This document shows positions 17,775 to 29,774 of a DNA stretch of 64,000 bases, piece by piece (positions within the stretch are counted from its first letter, which is position 1; every line of letters begins with the position of its first letter). The DNA lies in assembly GCF_916618885.1 (NCBI RefSeq), contig NZ_CAKAKH010000001.1, forward strand, positions 2,033,005 to 2,097,004, given 5' to 3'. The notes beneath the pieces are model-generated. The model did no database searches and was not told where the DNA came from. It saw only the letters and a list, made by a program, of their open reading frames with translations. This DNA is from Marinilactibacillus sp. Marseille-P9653. Lineage in GTDB: Bacteria > Bacillota > Bacilli > Lactobacillales > Carnobacteriaceae_A. Position numbers and translations under genes: made by a program.

Positions 17775-18596
17775 CTATCCAAGCGCTACATCTAAGATCA
17801 TCATAATCGTAAAACCAACCATTAAGGCCAATGTCGCACTATCTTTGTTCCCATTTGTCTGAGATTCAGGAATCAGTTCTTCTACCACGACGAAAATCAT
17901 TGCACCAGCTGCAAAAGCCAGAGCGTAAGGTAAAATAGCTGAAATCGAAATAACAGCTATGGCACCGATAACTGCGGCAATCGGTTCGACGATTGCTGAC
18001 AATTGTCCGATATTGAATGCACGTAATCGGCTACTCCCTGCTGCTCGAATGGGCATAGACAAAGCTGATCCTTCTGGAATATTCTGGATCCCTATACCTA
18101 GCGCTAAACCTACTGCACTTAGGAAAGTATCTCCAGTGGCCACACCAGCTACTGTAGCACCAAATGCTACCCCAACTGATAACCCTTCAGGAATGTTGTG
18201 AATCGTAATCGCTAAAAAGAGTAGTAAATTTTTAGAGGCTTTTGTTTCAGGTCCTTCTTTATTTTCTTCCGGCTCATTCAAATGTAAATGCGGAATGACC
18301 ACATCAATCAATCTTAAGAAAAAACCCCCTACTAAGAATCCAACAGCTGCTGGGAAGAAAGACCAGATTCCGTAGCCACTATCTTCGGCATTGGTGATGG
18401 CTGGTGCTAATAGTGACCAGAAAGATGCTGCAATCATCACCCCCGCAGCAAACCCATTCATGATATCTAAAAACTTTTGATTAATTTCTTTAAACAAAAA
18501 TACAAATGCAGATCCAACTATTGTACAACTCCAAGTAAACAGACCTGCAATCAATGCTTGTAAAACAGGATGAAAGGTACTGAACGTTTCTAAAAT
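17775..18596 (-). CDS. ZIP-family divalent metal transporter, likely non-ATG start
   Basis: About 273 aa. Eight membrane segments. The metal-binding helices IV and V are clear: AITIHNIPEGLSVGVAFG and GIGIQNIPEGSALSMPI, each with the H/Q-N-x-P-E-G motif. A His-containing loop (VIPHLHLNEPEENKEG) lies between. ZIP carriers import zinc, iron or manganese. A conventional TTG start at 18554 has no ribosome site and cuts the first helix. The frame is open upstream, encoding ETFSTFHPVLQALIAGLFTW, and a good GGAG (18605-18608) lies eight bases before an ATT at 18596. I therefore infer an ATT (or neighbouring ATC) start. Confidence 0.85.
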   Translation of the reverse strand: MLETFSTFHPVLQALIAGLFTWSCTIVGSAFVFLFKEINQKFLDIMNGFAAGVMIAASFWSLLAPAITNAEDSGYGIWSFFPAAVGFLVGGFFLRLIDVVIPHLHLNEPEENKEGPETKASKNLLLFLAITIHNIPEGLSVGVAFGATVAGVATGDTFLSAVGLALGIGIQNIPEGSALSMPIRAAGSSRLRAFNIGQLSAIVEPIAAVIGAIAVISISAILPYALAFAAGAMIFVVVEELIPESQTNGNKDSATLALMVGFTIMMILDVALG

Positions 18597-18696
18597 GATA
18601 CTATCTCCTTTATCTCAAATTTATGTATAGTGCAACTAAAGAAAAGTATATCTTTTCAAACAGATATGTCAAAGAAAAGCAATTAAAATAAATCAA

Positions 18697-18729
18697 AAAC
18701 CTCTTACTCAGTTTATGAGCAAGAGGTTT
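18697..18729 (-). terminator. Terminator of the glycolytic operon (after eno)
   Basis: The stem AAACCTCTTACTCA / TGAGCAAGAGGTTT with one mismatch is followed by TTGATTT on the minus strand. It lies 66 bases behind the eno stop. Confidence 0.8.
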
Positions 18730-18794
18730 CGATTCGGTTTCCATCAATCAGCAAATGAGGTTACTGGTTGATAAAAAAGACCATTAAATGATTA

Positions 18795-20138
<1,344 letters not shown>

Positions 20139-20176
20139 TTAAGTGGTTAAATACAGCTTTAGTGTTGCATTGGTGC

Positions 20177-21712
20177 TTATCTATCTTGAATGATTAGACT
20201 TTCTCCAGTCATCTCTTCAGGTTTTTCAATACCTAACAGTTCTAGCATAGTAGGTGATACATCAGCTAATTTACCGTCTTCACGCAAATGAATGTTGTGC
20301 TTAGTGACGATTACCGGTACTGGAACTGTTGTGTGGGCAGTATGCGGTTTACCATCTGGTGTTAATTCAGTATCCGCATTACCATGATCCGCAAAGATAA
20401 TTGCGTATCCACCTTTTTCAAGAATTAAATCAACGACTTTACCTAAGTTCTCATCTACTGCTTCAATCGCTTTGATCGTTGGTTCTAGCATACCAGAGTG
20501 TCCAACCATGTCAGGATTTGCATAGTTCAAGATGATGGCATCGTGTTTATCGTCTTCAATATCTTTTACTAATGCGTCTGTTACTTCGTACGCACTCATT
20601 TCAGGTTTCAAGTCATAAGTTTCGACCTGTGGAGAAGGGATCAGGATACGGTTTTCTCCTGGAAACTCATCATTTGTCCCACCATTCATAAAGAATGTAA
20701 CATGAGGATATTTTTCAGTTTCTGCGATACGCAATTGAGATAAACCGTGATTAGATAATACTTCTCCAATAACGTTTTTCAAATGAACTGGCGGGAACAT
20801 CACTTCTGCATCCATGTCAGCAGAGTATTGTGTCATTGTCACAAATTTGATATTCTTCGGTGTATTTTTACGGTCGAATTCATTGAAATCCGGTTCAGTG
20901 ATCGCGCGAGACAATTGGCTTGCACGGTCAGGACGGAAGTTAAAGAATACAATCGCATCATTATCTTGAACAGTCGCTACAGGTTGACCATCTTTTTCGA
21001 TAACTGTTGGTAGAATAAACTCGTCCATTTCATCTTTTGCGTAGCTTTCTTTAACAGCTTCTACTGGGTCAGTGGCTTTTACACCTTCACCATTAAAGAT
21101 AGCGTCATATGCTTTTTCTACACGTGGCCAGCGAGTATCGCGGTCCATTGCGTAGAAACGACCAGATACAGATGCAATCGCGCCTATACCTAATTCTGCA
21201 ATAACGTTTTGTAAATCTTCAATAAATCCAGCTCCAGAATCTGGTGCAACATCGCGCCCATCCGTAAATGCGTGAACAAACACTTTGCTGATACCTTGTG
21301 CTTTAGCTGTTTCAAGTAATGCTGTTAAGTGACGAGAGTGACTATGCACACCACCATCTGAAATCAATCCAAAGAAGTGTAATGCTGAATCATTTTCCTT
21401 AACGTGATCAAATGCACCAGTCAAAACTTCATTTGTTTGAAATTCTCCGTCTGAAATGGCTTTGTCGATACGAGTGATGCTTTGGTAAACAATACGTCCA
21501 GCACCAATGTTCGTATGACCTACCTCAGAGTTTCCCATTTGACCTTCAGGAAGGCCGACTGGTAAACCAGAAGCTTGAAGGGTTGCATGTGGATAAGTTT
21601 TCCAGAAACGATCAAAGTTTGGTTTCTCGGCTTGTTCTACTGCATTACCGTATTGATCAGGTCTCCATCCAAATCCATCTAAGATGATAATCGCTACAGG
21701 TGCTTTACTCAT
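20177..21712 (-). CDS. gpmI: 2,3-bisphosphoglycerate-independent phosphoglycerate mutase
   Basis: 511 aa, the normal length. It belongs to the alkaline-phosphatase superfamily with two Mn ions. The N-terminal metal site is [10 protein letters not shown], the phosphoserine loop is [20 protein letters not shown] (Ser near residue 62), and the later metal motifs are [12 protein letters not shown] and FADHGNAD. It converts 3- to 2-phosphoglycerate in glycolysis. The stop is one base from the tpiA region upstream, so the two genes are tightly linked. No cofactor-dependent gpmA is seen in the window. Confidence 0.97.
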   Translation of the reverse strand: MSKAPVAIIILDGFGWRPDQYGNAVEQAEKPNFDRFWKTYPHATLQASGLPVGLPEGQMGNSEVGHTNIGAGRIVYQSITRIDKAISDGEFQTNEVLTGAFDHVKENDSALHFFGLISDGGVHSHSRHLTALLETAKAQGISKVFVHAFTDGRDVAPDSGAGFIEDLQNVIAELGIGAIASVSGRFYAMDRDTRWPRVEKAYDAIFNGEGVKATDPVEAVKESYAKDEMDEFILPTVIEKDGQPVATVQDNDAIVFFNFRPDRASQLSRAITEPDFNEFDRKNTPKNIKFVTMTQYSADMDAEVMFPPVHLKNVIGEVLSNHGLSQLRIAETEKYPHVTFFMNGGTNDEFPGENRILIPSPQVETYDLKPEMSAYEVTDALVKDIEDDKHDAIILNYANPDMVGHSGMLEPTIKAIEAVDENLGKVVDLILEKGGYAIIFADHGNADTELTPDGKPHTAHTTVPVPVIVTKHNIHLREDGKLADVSPTMLELLGIEKPEEMTGESLIIQDR

Positions 21713-21713
21713 A

Positions 21714-22505
<792 letters not shown>

Positions 22506-22586
22506 CTACAGAGATCATAGCGGCACTAATGCACCGCCTGACTACACTCTATAGTTTACAGGTTTTCAACGTATTTTTAAATAAAT

Positions 22587-23774
22587 TTATTTATCTGAGA
22601 TTGCAGCGATTCCTGGTAATTCTTTACCTTCAAGGTATTCTAGACTTGCTCCACCACCAGTAGAAATGTGGCTGAAGTCGTCTTCGAATCCAAGTTGTTG
22701 TGCAGCAGTTGCAGAATCTCCACCACCGATAATAGTCGTTGCATCTTCTAATTTAGCTAACACTTCACAGATATCGCTTGTTCCTTTAGCAAAGTTAGAC
22801 ATTTCGAAAACGCCCATTGGTCCGTTCCATACAACTGTTTTAGCGCCTTTTAATTCTTTAGCGAATAATTCAACAGTCTTAGGTCCAACATCAAGTCCCA
22901 TTTTACCTTCAGGAACGTCTCCTTCAACAACTTCTGTAGGTACATCGTTTGAAAACTCAGAAGCAACTACTGAATCCACTGGAAGAACTAATTTGTCGCC
23001 AGCTTTTTCAATCAATTCTTTAGCAAGTGATACTTTATCTGCTTCAAGAAGTGAGCTTCCGATACCTTTTCCTAGTGCTTCATAGAAAGTATAAGTCATT
23101 CCGCCACCGATTAATACTTTATCTGCTTTAGATAATAAGTTTTCGATTACGCCGATTTTATCTGAAACTTTCGCTCCACCTAAAATCGCTACAAATGGAC
23201 GTTTTGGTTCATCAACAGCTCCACCAATAAAGTTGATTTCTTTTTCTACTAAGAACCCAGCAGCCGATTCAACGTTAGAAGCTATTCCTACGTTAGATGC
23301 GTGGGCACGGTGAGCTGTACCAAATGCATCGTTTACGAATACATCGCCAAGACCTGCCCAGTATTTACCTAGTTCAGGATCATTTTTACTTTCTTTTTTG
23401 CCGTCAATGTCTTCAAAACGAGTGTTTTCAAACATTAAAACGTCGCCGTCAGATAAGTTGTTTACAGCCGTTTCTAGTTCTTCTCCACGAGTTTGAGCAA
23501 CGAACGTTACATCTTTTTTCAACAATTCGCCTAAACGCTCAGCAACAGGTGCTAAAGATAAACCAGCTTTGTCTTCGTCCGTTTTAACACGTCCCAGGTG
23601 AGAAAATACAATCGCTTTTCCGCCTTGTTCAAGTACGTATTGAATAGTTGGAAGTGCTGCTTGAATACGGTTATCATTAGAGATTTTACCGTCTTTCATT
23701 GGTACGTTAAAGTCAGCACGAACCAATACTTTTTTCCCTTTAAGATCTAGGTCTTTTACAGTTTTCTTAGGCAT
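22587..23774 (-). CDS. pgk: Phosphoglycerate kinase
   Basis: 395 aa from the ATG at 23774 ([20 protein letters not shown]), preceded by AAAGGAAGG. The frame extends upstream to another ATG without support. Substrate-side motifs VRADFNVP and HLGR and nucleotide-side motifs [23 protein letters not shown] and GGGDSATA are present. It makes ATP from 1,3-bisphosphoglycerate. A 298-base gap with a long hairpin separates it from the upstream gap gene, which may set a lower level for pgk than for gap. Confidence 0.98.
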   Translation of the reverse strand: MPKKTVKDLDLKGKKVLVRADFNVPMKDGKISNDNRIQAALPTIQYVLEQGGKAIVFSHLGRVKTDEDKAGLSLAPVAERLGELLKKDVTFVAQTRGEELETAVNNLSDGDVLMFENTRFEDIDGKKESKNDPELGKYWAGLGDVFVNDAFGTAHRAHASNVGIASNVESAAGFLVEKEINFIGGAVDEPKRPFVAILGGAKVSDKIGVIENLLSKADKVLIGGGMTYTFYEALGKGIGSSLLEADKVSLAKELIEKAGDKLVLPVDSVVASEFSNDVPTEVVEGDVPEGKMGLDVGPKTVELFAKELKGAKTVVWNGPMGVFEMSNFAKGTSDICEVLAKLEDATTIIGGGDSATAAQQLGFEDDFSHISTGGGASLEYLEGKELPGIAAISDK

Positions 23775-23891
23775 CGTTACTCTACCTTCCTTTGTATACA
23801 TAATTTTTTCGTTCATTAATATTTAAAATAAGAATTAAAAGTTTCGTCATTACGTCAATAAAAGAAATATAAACCATTCTGTTTACAAAAT

Positions 23892-24014
23892 AAAAAACGG
23901 GGAAGCGCGATACTCTAGCTGATAGAAATATGAAAAGAATACGTGATAAAACGATTGTAATCGTTAATCCGTTTCTTACATAGTCTACCGCATAGAGTGA
24001 GAGCTCCCCCGCTT
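23892..24014 (-). promoter_or_regulatory. Long hairpin / possible partial terminator between gap and pgk
   Basis: On the minus strand GCGGGGGAGC (from 24012) can pair with GCTTCCCCGT (to 23897), with G-U pairs, enclosing about 95 bases that hold further small stems. The distal arm runs into TTTTTTATTTTG. This has the form of a terminator with a long loop in the middle of the glycolytic operon. It would cut transcription behind gap or act as an RNA processing site. Confidence 0.4.
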
Positions 24015-24072
24015 ATTCATTCTTGTTCTGTTTGATTAAAAATCAGTTTACTATTTGAACGTTAACTTCTTC

Positions 24073-25074
24073 TTATAGAGAAGCGAAGTATTCAAGAGTA
24101 CGAACTAGTTGTGCAGTGTATGACATTTCGTTATCATACCAAGCTACAGTTTTAACTAATTGTTTTCCACCTGCAGAGATGACTTTAGTTTGAGTTGCAT
24201 CGAATAATGAACCGTAAGTCATTCCTAAAATGTCAGAAGAAACGATTGGGTCTTCAGTGTAACCATAAGACTCGTTAGCAACTTCTTTCATTGCAGCATT
24301 AACTTCTTCAGCAGTTACTTCTTTAGAAAGAATTACTTGTAATTCAGTTAATGATCCAGCTGCTACTGGTACACGTTGAGCTGATCCATCTAATTTACCT
24401 TTAAGTTCAGGTAATACTTCACCGATTGCTTTAGCAGCACCAGTAGAGTTTGGTACGATGTTAGCTGCAGCAGCACGAGCACGACGGAAGTCACCTTTAG
24501 GGTGTGGTCCATCAAGAGTCATTTGATCTCCAGTGTACGCGTGGATAGTAGTCATTAAACCAGTTTCGATACCGAACTTGTCGTTTAATGCTTTAGCCAT
24601 TGGAGCTAAGCAGTTAGTCGTACAAGAAGCACCAGAAATAACTGTTTCAGAACCATCTAAAACTTCGTGGTTAGTGTTGTAAACAACAGTTTTGATGTCA
24701 CCAGTTGCAGGTGCAGAAACAACAACACGTTTCGCTCCAGCTTTAAGGTGTAATTCTGCTTTTTCTTGAGTAGTGAAGAATCCAGTACATTCAAGAACGA
24801 TGTCTACGCCTAAGTCTCCCCATGGAAGATCTTCTGGGTTACGTTCGCTTAATACTTTAACGTCGCGTCCGTCTACAGTGAAGCTGTTGTCTCCAACAGT
24901 TACATCTCCGTTGAAACGTCCTTGAGTTGTATCATATTTAAGCAAGTGAACCAACATGTTAGGATCTGTTAAGTCGTTTACTGCAACAACTTCCAAACCT
25001 TCTACTTCGTTAATACGACGGAATGCTAAACGTCCAATACGTCCAAATCCGTTAATAGCTACTTTTACTGACAT
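24073..25074 (-). CDS. gap: Glyceraldehyde-3-phosphate dehydrogenase, second tandem copy
   Basis: 333 aa from the ATG at 25074 ([20 protein letters not shown]) with an AGGAGG site. NAD-binding GFGRIGR, catalytic Cys in [41 protein letters not shown] and the C-terminal [20 protein letters not shown] are intact. The S-loop [16 protein letters not shown] is the canonical glycolytic type. It oxidises glyceraldehyde 3-phosphate with NAD and phosphate. It follows the other gap gene by 97 bases. The two proteins are similar but clearly diverged, so this is an old duplication or an acquired paralogue. Confidence 0.96.
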   Translation of the reverse strand: MSVKVAINGFGRIGRLAFRRINEVEGLEVVAVNDLTDPNMLVHLLKYDTTQGRFNGDVTVGDNSFTVDGRDVKVLSERNPEDLPWGDLGVDIVLECTGFFTTQEKAELHLKAGAKRVVVSAPATGDIKTVVYNTNHEVLDGSETVISGASCTTNCLAPMAKALNDKFGIETGLMTTIHAYTGDQMTLDGPHPKGDFRRARAAAANIVPNSTGAAKAIGEVLPELKGKLDGSAQRVPVAAGSLTELQVILSKEVTAEEVNAAMKEVANESYGYTEDPIVSSDILGMTYGSLFDATQTKVISAGGKQLVKTVAWYDNEMSYTAQLVRTLEYFASL

Positions 25075-25171
25075 AATACGATTTCCTCCTGTGAAAATCA
25101 AAATTTTTTATTTTAAATCTTAATCGAAACCAATCAATTAAGTCTTAAACACGTTATGATAGACCGACTTA

Positions 25172-26164
25172 TTATAAGTTAGCCATGTAATCTAATGTTC
25201 TCACCATGTTACCAGTGAACCCATATTCGTTGTCGTACCAAGCGACAGTTTTAACCAGTTGCCCTGAATTACCTTCGATGATTTTAGTTTGAGTAGCATC
25301 GAATACAGAACCAGCAGGGATACCAATAATGTCAGAGGAAACAATCTCGTCTTCATTATAAAGATAGGCATCAGAAGCATAATCTTTCATTGCTGCATTA
25401 ACCTGTTCAACTGATACTTCTTTGTTCAAGACAGAGTATAATTCAACCATAGATCCTGTTACAACTGGGATTCTTACAGCTGTTCCGTCTACTTTCCCAT
25501 CAACTTCAGGTATAACTTTACCTACCGCTTTAGCAGCACCTGTTGAAGCAGGAATGGCATTTTGAGCTCCAGCACGACTCTTACGTCCACCTGGTGAATC
25601 TTGCAGTGTTTGTGTTGAAGTATAGGCATGTACTGTACTCATTAATCCATGGTCAAGACCAAATTCTTTATTCAATACATTAACCATTGGTGCCAAGCAA
25701 TTAGTCGTACATGAAGCTGCTGAAACAATTTTATCATCTGATTCTATTGATTCGTGATTAACACCGAATACGATTGTCTTAAGATCACCTTTAGCTGGTG
25801 CTGAAATCAACACGCGCTTAGCTCCAGCATCAATATGTGCTTGAGATTTTTCTGGTGAAGTGTAAAATCCTGTACATTCCAAGACGATATCAATACCTAG
25901 GTCACCCCATGGCAATTGGCTAGCATCTTTTTCAGCGTAAGCTTTAATCTCTTTTCCTACAACAGTTATTGAATCTTCCTTCGCTTCTACTTGATGAGGG
26001 AATCTTCCTTGTGCAGTGTCATACTTCAATAAATAAGCTAGATCGTTATTATCCGTTAAGTCGTTAATTGCCACAACTTCTAATCCTGTATCTGCCTCTA
26101 AAATACGACGAAATGCTAAGCGTCCAATACGTCCGAATCCGTTAATTGCTACTTTCTTTGCCAT
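25172..26164 (-). CDS. gap: Glyceraldehyde-3-phosphate dehydrogenase, first tandem copy
   Basis: 330 aa. It keeps the NAD fold ([14 protein letters not shown]), the catalytic Cys ([14 protein letters not shown]) and the C-terminal [20 protein letters not shown]. It differs from the paralogue in the S-loop region. There it has [20 protein letters not shown] then [10 protein letters not shown], without the double Arg of RRARAA. That region touches cofactor and neighbouring subunits, so cofactor preference or regulation may differ. It lies 29 bases behind cggR with AAGGAGG at its start, and is the first structural gene of the operon. Confidence 0.94.
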   Translation of the reverse strand: MAKKVAINGFGRIGRLAFRRILEADTGLEVVAINDLTDNNDLAYLLKYDTAQGRFPHQVEAKEDSITVVGKEIKAYAEKDASQLPWGDLGIDIVLECTGFYTSPEKSQAHIDAGAKRVLISAPAKGDLKTIVFGVNHESIESDDKIVSAASCTTNCLAPMVNVLNKEFGLDHGLMSTVHAYTSTQTLQDSPGGRKSRAGAQNAIPASTGAAKAVGKVIPEVDGKVDGTAVRIPVVTGSMVELYSVLNKEVSVEQVNAAMKDYASDAYLYNEDEIVSSDIIGIPAGSVFDATQTKIIEGNSGQLVKTVAWYDNEYGFTGNMVRTLDYMANL

Positions 26165-26193
26165 TAATGATTTCCTCCTTGGAATTTTTATTT

Positions 26194-27231
26194 CTAATTT
26201 TTTAAAGGGTTGCCCCCATTTAAAATCTCGTTTGCGGCTGCCTCATCCGTCACTAACCATGTGTGAGGAGGGACAGTTTTTACGTAAGATTCAATTGCCT
26301 TGGCTTTATTCTTACCACCGGCTACTGCAACCACATGAGGAATACGTCCCATTTGACTTGATTGCAAGCCAATACGAGAGAGTTTGTAAACAATCTCTCC
26401 TTCTGGGTTAACGAATTCTCCAAATGCTTCTGCTACAGCATTCTGATTTTTCAGTAATTGAAGTGTCTCTCTATTCATGCCTCGTCTTTCTGCCATTTCG
26501 AAAGCACTACCTATACTGTACAAGACTAAGGAAGCATTTTCAACTAATTGAAGTGTTTCCTTAATTTCAGGCTCCTCTGATAGTAACGAATACGTATCAG
26601 AACGGACATGTTCAGGAGCATATAAAGCCCTGCTTTTCCCACCGGATTTGCGGGCCATTGTTTCTGCGATTACGTTAGCTTGGATATCAACTGATTCTCC
26701 AAGCCCACCGCGTGCAGGTACAAACAACAACTGTCTTTTCTCACCAAACTTTTCGTCCATTGCGTGGGCAACTTCGACCATTGTCGTTCCACCCATTACT
26801 GCAACAACGTTTTTATCTTCGGGAAGAAGGAAGTCCAGTGCCTTGACCGCAGCTAAACCGATATCTTCTAATATTGCGGGGTCTTCGTCCGAATTTCCGG
26901 GTACAATAACACAATGGCTGATTCTCAATCTGTTCGCCAATATTGTTTCTTGGTCTTTTGATCTGACATGATGCCCCATCATACGTTCAAGCTGACGAAA
27001 AACTTCTAATCCTGTAGACGTACATTCCATTCCCGCAGAAGATATGTCTATCAATCCTTGGTTACGTAATATATCGACTTCGCTTCTCAAAACACGTTCA
27101 GTAAACCCTAGTCTTCCTGCAAGAGATCTTCTTCCGATTGGACTGGATTTTTGAATTTGCTTCAAGATATGATATCTTCTTTTCAACGTCTGAAACATAT
27201 CGGGTGCAACTTTTTCGATAACTGACAGCAT
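26194..27231 (-). CDS. cggR: Central glycolytic genes regulator CggR (SorC/DeoR type)
   Basis: 345 aa from the ATG at 27231; an upstream frame extension lacks a ribosome site. The N-terminal winged helix (residues 20-75) contains [20 protein letters not shown]. The C-terminal SorC sugar-binding domain shows [36 protein letters not shown] and [14 protein letters not shown]. In Bacillus subtilis CggR represses its own gapA operon and is released by fructose 1,6-bisphosphate. The gene order here implies the same role. It is the first gene of the operon. Confidence 0.95.
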   Translation of the reverse strand: MLSVIEKVAPDMFQTLKRRYHILKQIQKSSPIGRRSLAGRLGFTERVLRSEVDILRNQGLIDISSAGMECTSTGLEVFRQLERMMGHHVRSKDQETILANRLRISHCVIVPGNSDEDPAILEDIGLAAVKALDFLLPEDKNVVAVMGGTTMVEVAHAMDEKFGEKRQLLFVPARGGLGESVDIQANVIAETMARKSGGKSRALYAPEHVRSDTYSLLSEEPEIKETLQLVENASLVLYSIGSAFEMAERRGMNRETLQLLKNQNAVAEAFGEFVNPEGEIVYKLSRIGLQSSQMGRIPHVVAVAGGKNKAKAIESYVKTVPPHTWLVTDEAAANEILNGGNPLKN

Positions 27232-27422
27232 CCTAGACCCTCTCTCTCGACTACTTTTGCGCGTATTCAACTGAGAATATCATCTCGACCGAAAGCACAA
27301 AGGTTCGCAGCGAAAAAGTGCCAGCGTTTAAACTGCATAATGTCGAAATCCTTTTTTCATAGTTGACAAAAGATTTCAACTGCTCGCGATCTTGTGAACA
27401 CTTCTTATCTGATTACATATTT

Positions 27423-27451
27423 AGTGTAACAAGATGCGGGGCAATTTTCAA
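27423..27451 (-). promoter_or_regulatory. Promoter of the cggR-gap operon
   Basis: On the minus strand: -35 TTGAAA (27451-27446), 17-base spacer, -10 TACACT (27428-27423). The start near 27416 would leave an untranslated leader of about 185 bases before cggR. That leader holds an inverted repeat GTTGA-N9-TCAAC, but I do not see a clear copy of the B. subtilis CggR operator. Confidence 0.6.
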
Positions 27452-27501
27452 CCCATAACATTAAATTAGAGGGACGTTTTTTGTCCATGATTTACGAAAA
27501 C

Positions 27502-28053
27502 TTACTGGTCAATGTTTCCACGATTTAATTTTATTTCAATGATTTCTTTTAGTTCTTCATTTGTAATATGCTCATCAAAAATATAATCTTCTATAAAGAC
27601 AGACGGAACAAGTGTTACATTAGCCCTTTCAGCTTCATTAATTACATGCTCAGCTTCTTTTTCACTTGTCTGCTTGCTTAAACCTCTTCTAATGTTAGCA
27701 TAGTCCACGATATCATTTTCTTCAAGATTTCCCCATTCTTCTTGGCGTGCTAAGAAATAAGATATATCTTCTTTTACTTTTTCACCACCTGTATAGTCTA
27801 AGTGATGATGAATAACGTTCCCTCTTTTCAAGCTAGGCTTTTCCTTATCAAAGAGTTTAACAATTCGTTCGACTTTTCCTTCTGCTACATATTTATCTAG
27901 TACAGGAGCAGATTCTTCCCACCATTGCTTACAAAACGGACATCTTAAATTCATAAATTCTACGATTTTGATTGGAGCATTCTTTTCCCCAATGTGTATA
28001 CCGCCTTCAGTCGTCACTTCTGATGCTTTGATCATTGAAGTATCCAATAACAT
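27502..28053 (-). CDS. DsbA-like thioredoxin-fold protein
   Basis: 183 aa. A thioredoxin_4/DsbA-type domain with the CPFC redox motif at about residue 38 (VEFMNLRCPFCKQWWEESAP). A helical insert follows, then the cis-Pro loop in NVTLVPSVFIEDYIF. No signal peptide or anchor is seen, so a cytoplasmic thiol oxidoreductase is likely. The start is uncertain. The ATG at 28053 touches the GGGGAG site, and a TTG two codons later is better spaced. It lies between clpP and the glycolytic promoter. Confidence 0.8.
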   Translation of the reverse strand: MLLDTSMIKASEVTTEGGIHIGEKNAPIKIVEFMNLRCPFCKQWWEESAPVLDKYVAEGKVERIVKLFDKEKPSLKRGNVIHHHLDYTGGEKVKEDISYFLARQEEWGNLEENDIVDYANIRRGLSKQTSEKEAEHVINEAERANVTLVPSVFIEDYIFDEHITNEELKEIIEIKLNRGNIDQ

Positions 28054-28206
28054 CTCCCCTTTTCTTCATTCTTACCCGTACAGTATAACGCTAGAAACCT
28101 TAGATGACCAGTCAGACGGTTGTATCTCACTGGTTTGTTGAGTCTTAATTTGTATAGTAGAAATAAGACCAGAATAACAGGATTTTCTTTTCTTAGTTTC
28201 TTATGT

Positions 28207-28246
28207 ATAAAAAGAGGACACCCTGTTTAGGATATCCTCTTTTTCT
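28207..28246 (-). terminator. Terminator of clpP
   Basis: A perfect stem AAAAAGAGGA (28209-28218) / TCCTCTTTTT (28235-28244), directly behind the clpP stop. Confidence 0.85.
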
Positions 28247-28261
28247 ATTAAAATTGAAGAA

Positions 28262-28858
28262 TTATTTGTTTAAATCAGCAGCGCTATCCATGATTTGGTC
28301 AACCAAGCCATAATTTTTAGCATCTTCAGCCATCATGAAGTTATCACGATCTGTATCTCGTTCGATTACTTCTAAAGGTTGTCCAGTACGTTCAACCAAA
28401 ATATCATTTAATCTAGAACGTGTTCTTAAGATGTGTTTAGCAGCAATCTCAATTTCAGTTGCTTGTCCTTGAGCGCCACCTAGTGGTTGGTGAATCATGA
28501 TTTCTGCATTTGGAAGTGCAAAACGTTTACCTTTTTCACCTGCTGCAAGTAAGAAACTTCCCATTGAAGCTGCTAGTCCGATTGCGATAGTCTGAACATC
28601 AGATTTTATGAAGTTCATTGTATCGTAGATTGCTAGTCCTGCTGTAACACTACCACCTGGAGAGTTGATATAAAGATAGATATCTTTCTCAGGGTCTTGT
28701 GCGTCCAAGAATAATAATTGGGCAATGACAGAATTGGCAACTTGATCATCAATTGGTCCACCAAGCATAATGATACGGTCTTTCAATAAACGAGAGTAAA
28801 TATCATAAGCACGTTCACCACGGGGTGATTGCTCAATAACTGTTGGTACTAAATTCAT
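28262..28858 (-). CDS. clpP: ATP-dependent Clp protease proteolytic subunit
   Basis: 198 aa, the normal length. Catalytic Ser in [14 protein letters not shown] near residue 98, catalytic His in [13 protein letters not shown] near 123 and catalytic Asp in [10 protein letters not shown] near 172. It forms the 14-mer protease core that works with ClpC/ClpE/ClpX. A CtsR operator overlapping the promoter shows class III heat-shock control. Confidence 0.98.
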   Translation of the reverse strand: MNLVPTVIEQSPRGERAYDIYSRLLKDRIIMLGGPIDDQVANSVIAQLLFLDAQDPEKDIYLYINSPGGSVTAGLAIYDTMNFIKSDVQTIAIGLAASMGSFLLAAGEKGKRFALPNAEIMIHQPLGGAQGQATEIEIAAKHILRTRSRLNDILVERTGQPLEVIERDTDRDNFMMAEDAKNYGLVDQIMDSAADLNK

Positions 28859-28928
28859 TTTTATTGTCCTCCTCTAATTCAGTCAAACTTATTTTATCAT
28901 GTTTACTTGAATTCATGAAACTAAAGAT

Positions 28929-28958
28929 ATTGTACTCTAAAGGTCAAGAAAGGTCAAA
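28929..28958 (-). promoter_or_regulatory. clpP promoter overlapped by a CtsR operator
   Basis: Minus-strand -35 TTGACC (28957-28952), 17-base spacer, -10 TACAAT (28934-28929). The plus strand reads GGTCAAGAAAGGTCAAA (28942-28958), a CtsR heptamer repeat with one mismatch (GGTCAAA-N3-GGTCAAA). It covers the -35 region. Confidence 0.85.
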
Positions 28959-28984
28959 TAGTAAGTTTGATCTTTTAACTTATT

Positions 28985-29323
28985 TTAATAAGTCACTATT
29001 TTCCAAAAGCCTATAAGTAAAATAACAGCTATTATAAGCGCAATGATCCCTTGAAAAACAACTGAGATAGCGTAAATTGAAACTTGAAATATTAGGGTAA
29101 AAACTAAAATATAGCGAATCAGTCTCAAAAACATCTGATTATCAACCATTTTCTTGATATTGAATTGCGCATAGACAAACAGGCCAATTGCAATGATTAC
29201 TAAGCTTATATTAAAAAAATCATCATTCGTATCTAATACGTATATCCAGATAGAACCAATCAATGCAGCAAATAGTGGGAAAAGACACTTTTTGTAGATA
29301 TAATCATTTGATTTATTTAACAT
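28985..29323 (-). CDS. Small membrane protein of unknown function
   Basis: 112 aa with four predicted transmembrane segments at about residues 13-30, 36-54, 68-86 and 88-108. The N-terminus is short and polar. No motif is recognised. It follows a nucleoside deoxyribosyltransferase remnant by ten bases on the same strand and may have been its operon partner. Its ribosome site is GGAAGATATG-like (AGAAAGGAAG). Confidence 0.55.
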   Translation of the reverse strand: MLNKSNDYIYKKCLFPLFAALIGSIWIYVLDTNDDFFNISLVIIAIGLFVYAQFNIKKMVDNQMFLRLIRYILVFTLIFQVSIYAISVVFQGIIALIIAVILLIGFWKIVTY

Positions 29324-29333
29324 ATCTTCCTTT

Positions 29334-29600
29334 CTAAACTTTCAACTTGTTTAAATTTATTTTCAAAACGTCCAACAACTCTTTTTTCGACTGTACGATT
29401 TTGCCACGGTTCTTGATGAGTCCAACAATATACAAATTTACATAAGAAAATTGAGATTCTGCAACTTCGTCTACTGCGTTTAGTTTCTGTTGATTGCCGA
29501 AACTGCCTTGTCTAGAGTCCGTGTATAATGCAATAATCGGTTTGTTGTATTCAGCTTCCATTTCACTGAAAAGCGGTTCGCCTAAGTAAATATTTTCCTT
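29334..29600 (-). pseudogene. Nucleoside 2-deoxyribosyltransferase remnant with internal deletion
   Basis: The C-terminal part (AEYNKPIIALYTDSRQGSFG then NLYIVGLIKNRGKIV) is the end of a nucleoside 2-deoxyribosyltransferase. Just upstream in the same frame is ENIYLGEPLFSEME, which resembles the N-terminal beta strand and catalytic loop of the family. The roughly 80 residues between them, including the catalytic Glu, are missing. An in-frame TGA precedes the N-terminal piece and no start codon is seen. The gene is therefore dead. It abuts the cas9 promoter region. Confidence 0.6.
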
Positions 29601-29734
29601 TCGTCAAACCTTTCTCTAAAAGTCATTTTAACATGACTTTGGTTTTTTATATTCTTTCAAGAGTGATTATTCATAAATCTATTAATTAATGTTGATATTT
29701 TTTAAAATACTCTATAAAAAACGCTATCATACTA

Positions 29735-29743
29735 TGATATACT
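29735..29743 (+). promoter_or_regulatory. Extended -10 promoter of cas9
   Basis: TGATATACT is a TGn-extended -10 box (TATACT 29738-29743). There is no good -35 at the right distance, as is usual for extended -10 promoters. Transcription would begin near 29750, and AGGAGG (29763-29768) precedes the cas9 ATG. Confidence 0.5.
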
Positions 29744-29774
29744 TAAACAGATACTACGAATTAGGAGGGTACTT

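Noticed and set aside
27270-27420. CggR operator in the long leader of the glycolytic operon
   Set aside because: No convincing pair of CGGGAC-like half-sites as in B. subtilis; only a weak GTTGA/TCAAC repeat. Not reported as a feature.
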